From an uncultured Clostridia bacterium (GTDB lineage: Bacteria; Bacillota; Clostridia; TANB77; CAG-508), in assembly GCA_948468225.1 (NCBI GenBank), contig CAOKHH010000009.1, positions 1 to 51,803 on the forward strand: 51,803 bases of DNA, given 5' to 3'. A program made the translations under genes and the position numbers. Under the pieces are notes generated by a model that made no database searches, was not told where the DNA came from, and worked only from the letters and a program-made list of their open reading frames with translations. Below are positions 49,138-51,803 of the stretch, piece after piece; the stretch's first letter is position 1, and every line of letters starts with the position of its first letter.

Positions 49138-49848
49138 ATGGAAGAATTAGATTTAAAAGAATTATGCAAGATGTTTTGGAACAAAAAGATAAGAATAATA
49201 TTGATAATAGCGTTATTCATCGCAATGGGAGTAGGCTATTCTAAGTATTTTGTAACTCCTGTTTATAGTTCTTCAACAACATTAATTTTAGCATCAACCA
49301 ATAGCAATTCTACAATAAGCAATAGTTCAATAACAACAACAGATTTAAGTATTAACTCTAAATTAGTTTCAACATATAGTGAACTAGTAAAAAGTAAAAG
49401 TGTTTTAAGGCAAGTTATATATAATTTAGGTATTGATATTGAAGAAGAAACGCTTAGAAAAAATGTAAAAGTAACTGCTGAGAAAAATACAGAAATAATT
49501 AGAATAACAGTAACAAACGAAAACAAAGTATATGCAACTAAAATTGCAAATGAGATTGCAAAAGTTTTTATGGAAAAGGTAAAGAGTATTTACAATATAG
49601 ATAACGTCCAAGTAGTTGATAAAGCTGAAAACTCAGATTCTCCATCTAATATAAATTTAAAAAGAGATATATTGATTTTTGCTGTTATTGGATTTGTTAT
49701 ATCTGTATTTTATGTATTGATAGACAATATGACAGATACAACAATAAAAACAGCAGAAGAAATAGAAAATGTTTATCACGTGCCTGTTTTAGCATCTATA
49801 CCAGTATATGAAGAAGAAATGCAAAAGAAAAAGAGAGGTGTTAAATAA
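49138..49848 (+). CDS. Wzz/CpsC-type chain-length and kinase-activating membrane protein
   Basis: The protein is 236 residues with two membrane helices (about 19-38 and 182-202) enclosing an extracellular domain. The conserved proline of Wzz proteins occurs near the second helix (SDSPSNINLKRD). It ends in basic KKKRGVK and overlaps the kinase gene by one base (TAATG). It activates CpsD and controls chain length. Confidence 0.92.
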   Translation: MEELDLKELCKMFWNKKIRIILIIALFIAMGVGYSKYFVTPVYSSSTTLILASTNSNSTISNSSITTTDLSINSKLVSTYSELVKSKSVLRQVIYNLGIDIEEETLRKNVKVTAEKNTEIIRITVTNENKVYATKIANEIAKVFMEKVKSIYNIDNVQVVDKAENSDSPSNINLKRDILIFAVIGFVISVFYVLIDNMTDTTIKTAEEIENVYHVPVLASIPVYEEEMQKKKRGVK

Positions 49849-50636
49849 TGAAAAAAGAGTTAATTGTCAGTAAAGATCCAAAGTCTCCAATTTCAGAAAT
49901 TTTTAGAACACTAAGAACAAATATACAATTTATGAATACAAGTAAAGAAGCAAAAACAATATTAGTAACATCAACATTCCCAGGTGAGGGAAAAAGTTGG
50001 GTATCTTCAAACTTAGCAACAACATTTGCTCAAAACGGCAAAAGAGTTATACTAATAGACTCAGACATGAGAAAAGGTAGACAATATTCTATATTTGGTG
50101 TTTCACCAACTCCAGGACTTTCAAATTGTTTATCTGGGGTAGGTGAAGAAAAAGATGGAAAGAAAGTTACATATTTAAATAATTATATACAAAAAACTGA
50201 AATCGAAAATCTAGATATAATGACAGCAGGAAATATACCACCAAACCCATCAGAATTATTAAACTCAACTAGAATGCTGGGATTATTAGATAAAATAAAA
50301 GAAGCATATGATATGATAATTATAGATGGAACACCTTGTCAATTAGTTGCAGATTCTCTAATACTTACAAGGGCTGCAGATTCTACAATAGTGGTTACAG
50401 CATACAAAGCTACAAAGAAAAAAGATTTGCAAAGAGTAATTACAGGAATAACAAATGTAGGTGGTAAAATATTTGGAGTTGTATTAAATAAAATACCAGT
50501 TGATGCAAAAAGATATGAACAATCATATTATTATGGTTCAACTTCTAAAAAGAAACGTAAAAGAAAAAAATCCTTTGACTATGATGAAAATTTATGGAAT
50601 GAAACAAATTTAGAGGAAAGTAATTTTAAATATTAA
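49848..50636 (+). CDS. CpsD-type tyrosine autokinase
   Basis: The protein is 262 residues. BY-kinase motifs are present: Walker A FPGEGKSW (about 47), Walker A' VILIDSDMRKG (about 71) and Walker B MIIIDGTP (about 160). The C-terminal Tyr cluster is YEQSYYYGS followed by a Lys/Arg-rich segment and FDYDENL...FKY. It phosphorylates its own tyrosines and regulates polymer assembly with the CpsC-type partner. Confidence 0.94.
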   Translation: MKKELIVSKDPKSPISEIFRTLRTNIQFMNTSKEAKTILVTSTFPGEGKSWVSSNLATTFAQNGKRVILIDSDMRKGRQYSIFGVSPTPGLSNCLSGVGEEKDGKKVTYLNNYIQKTEIENLDIMTAGNIPPNPSELLNSTRMLGLLDKIKEAYDMIIIDGTPCQLVADSLILTRAADSTIVVTAYKATKKKDLQRVITGITNVGGKIFGVVLNKIPVDAKRYEQSYYYGSTSKKKRKRKKSFDYDENLWNETNLEESNFKY

Positions 50637-50648
50637 GGGGAATTTAAA

Positions 50649-51422
50649 ATGATAGATTTTCATACACATATATTACCTAATGTTGATGATGGGGCAAAGA
50701 GTACACAAGAAGCATTAGAATTATTAAAAGAAGCTAAAAAAACTGGATTTGATACAGTAATATTAACCTCACACTATATTCAAAATCATTTTGAGGTTAA
50801 TGTTAAAGACAGAACAAAATTACTTGAATCAATTAAAGCAATGCTCAAAGAAAATAAAATAAATATGGATTTAGTTTTAGGTAATGAAATGTATTTTTCA
50901 GATCTAATAAATGAATTTATAAAATCTTGTGATGCTTGTTCTATTAACAATACTAAATATGTTTTATTTGAATTACCGTTTAATATAAAACCAAACAATT
51001 TATATGATGTTATTTATAGCATGCTACAAAATAAATTTATACCAATATTAGCTCATCCTGAGAGATATAGCTTTGTTTGGAAAAATCCAAATTTAGTAAA
51101 GGATCTAATTGAAAAAGGGGTGCTGATACAATCAAATTTTGGAAGTTTTATTGGTCAGTATGGGAAAAAAGCACAAATACTTGTAAAAAAATTACTAAAA
51201 AATGATATGATACATTTTTTAGGTACAGATGCACATAGAATTGGAACTATTTATTCCCAAATGCCAGAAATCTTATCTAAACTAAAAAAATATATAGGTA
51301 AAGAAAAATTAGAATTACTAACAGAAACTAATCCAAGATTAGTTTTAGAAAATAAAGATATAGAAGTATTAGAACCAAAAGAGATAAAAATATCACTAAT
51401 AGAAAAGATATATATGAGATAA
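50649..51422 (+). CDS. CpsB/YwqE-type protein-tyrosine phosphatase (PHP family)
   Basis: The protein is 257 residues. PHP metal-binding motifs occur: MIDFHTHILPNVDDGAK at the start, LTSHYIQNHF (about 40), GNEMYFSD, ILAHPERY (about 137) and GTDAHRIG (about 197). It removes phosphate from CpsD tyrosines. Last gene of the locus. Confidence 0.94.
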   Translation: MIDFHTHILPNVDDGAKSTQEALELLKEAKKTGFDTVILTSHYIQNHFEVNVKDRTKLLESIKAMLKENKINMDLVLGNEMYFSDLINEFIKSCDACSINNTKYVLFELPFNIKPNNLYDVIYSMLQNKFIPILAHPERYSFVWKNPNLVKDLIEKGVLIQSNFGSFIGQYGKKAQILVKKLLKNDMIHFLGTDAHRIGTIYSQMPEILSKLKKYIGKEKLELLTETNPRLVLENKDIEVLEPKEIKISLIEKIYMR

Positions 51423-51471
51423 ATTTTATATAATCATTGACTTTTGTAAATAAAATAAGTTATAATATATA

Positions 51472-51592
51472 TTTTATATCTGTTATTTTAAAATGTGAAT
51501 CGCAACATCACTTGCGAGATATAAATAAGTAGGTGAAAAAATAATAATAAATATGGGGGCTATAAAAAATATTATAGCTCCCATATTTTTTG
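51472..51592 (+). ncRNA. Candidate small RNA with its own promoter and terminator
   Basis: Promoter TTGACT (51437-51442), an 18-base spacer and TATAAT (51461-51466) start a transcript near 51472. It contains a hairpin TCGCAA (51500-51505)/TTGCGA (51512-51517) and ends at a strong terminator (51551-51591; ATATGGGGGCTATAA with its complement, then T6). No ORF with a ribosome site lies inside. It could be a trans-acting RNA or an attenuated leader for what follows. Confidence 0.55.
51551..51591 (+). terminator. Terminator of the candidate small RNA
   Basis: ATATGGGGGCTATAA, short A-rich loop, ATTATAGCTCCCATAT and TTTTTT. Confidence 0.85.
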
Positions 51593-51631
51593 TTTGCCAG
51601 AAATTTCATATAAAAAATTTCAAAAAAAATG

Positions 51632-51660
51632 TTGAATTTTAAAGGTAGGTAATATATAAT
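51632..51660 (+). promoter_or_regulatory. Promoter before the AC-repeat ORF
   Basis: TTGAAT (51632-51637), a 17-base spacer and TATAAT (51655-51660). Confidence 0.7.
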
Positions 51661-51719
51661 AAAAACATACTCGGCATATGTATAATATGCGTAGATACAA
51701 ACAAAGGAGAACAAAAACA

Positions 51720-51773
51720 ATGCTAAACGCTAGAACCCTTATGGCTGTACACACACACACACACATTATGTAG
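51720..51773 (+). CDS. Short ORF with (AC)8 repeat, possible leader peptide or phase-variable start
   Basis: AAAGGAG at about 51703 is followed by ATG 51720 and 17 codons, MLNARTLMAVHTHTHIM, ending at TAG 51771. The (AC)8 run (51749-51764) encodes the His-Thr part. With one more AC unit the frame would stay open to the window edge, so the true gene may be longer. Low confidence that it is translated as a stable protein. Confidence 0.35.
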   Translation: MLNARTLMAVHTHTHIM

Positions 51774-51803
51774 CCTAGAAACTAAAAACAAAAATAAAAA
51801 CAT

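Larger units (their letters stand above)
51423..51803. other. Right-end intergenic region
   Basis: About 380 bases after cpsB. It contains two promoters, a candidate small RNA and a short ORF (separate entries). No long ORF lies on either strand. Confidence 0.6.

Overview
The window is AT-rich DNA from a Gram-positive, low-G+C Clostridia-type bacterium. The evidence is AGA as the dominant arginine codon, strong AGGAGG ribosome binding sites, two sortases with substrates, an Agr-type peptide quorum-sensing locus, a secG-rnr pair and a Firmicutes-like tRNA-Glu. The species cannot be named from the sequence, but an uncultured gut-type lineage is plausible.

Main observation. Eight genes are each split into two or three overlapping reading frames, and every break falls exactly on an in-frame CGG codon: nine sites, at 4451, 15871, 18348, 29917, 32040, 33997, 35753, 35802 and 37385. 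If the ribosome moves four bases (CGGN) instead of three, every gene becomes one full-length protein, and the residue at the site is a glycine (GGN). In tgt, rnr, an ABC transporter, murB, yvcK (second site) and the RsmB/RsmF-type methyltransferase this is the glycine that the family conserves there. I read every CGG in the host-like genes on both strands. Out-of-frame CGG is common and harmless, and no in-frame CGG is read as arginine. This suggests CGG has lost its arginine meaning and CGGN acts as a +1 frameshift or four-base glycine codon. The only in-frame CGGs that would have to be arginine (four) lie in three genes of visibly different composition: the dnaJ-like and VWA genes at the left end and a lone ORF at 36621. 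Those look acquired.

Layout. 1-2.5 kb: foreign-looking J-domain and VWA gene pair. 2.6-4.8 kb: cytidine deaminase, YfcE-type phosphoesterase and a transglutaminase-like protein (CGG site). 4.8-5.7 kb: rplM-rpsI on the minus strand. 6-8 kb: DUF1294 protein, DnaA-box cluster, glycyl-tRNA synthetase. 8.04-8.2 kb: small element with perfect 25-bp inverted ends. 9.2-11 kb: sortase and a SpaA-like surface protein. 11.2-15.6 kb: rimO, a transglutaminase-like gene, scpB, proS. 15.7-20.8 kb: membrane-anchored HExxH protein (CGG), queA, tgt (CGG), WG-repeat protein. 21-23.9 kb: agrB-agrD facing agrA-agrC. 24.2-26.9 kb: rpsO, pnp. 27-29.6 kb: glycosyltransferase, P-loop/Asp23-like protein, tRNA-Glu, secG. 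29.7-37.9 kb: rnr, ABC transporter, murB, yvcK and the methyltransferase, all with CGG sites. 38.1-40.1 kb: second sortase cassette. 40.2-51.4 kb: exopolysaccharide/capsule locus (initiating sugar transferase, glycosyltransferases, polymerase, pyruvyltransferase, flippase, Wzz/CpsC, CpsD, CpsB). The right end holds a candidate small RNA and a short ORF with an (AC)8 repeat.

Small GTAGGGGC...GCCC-type inverted repeats are scattered between genes (about 13 clear copies) and look like a non-autonomous element family or intergenic hairpin repeat. No CRISPR array, transposase or phage gene was seen.
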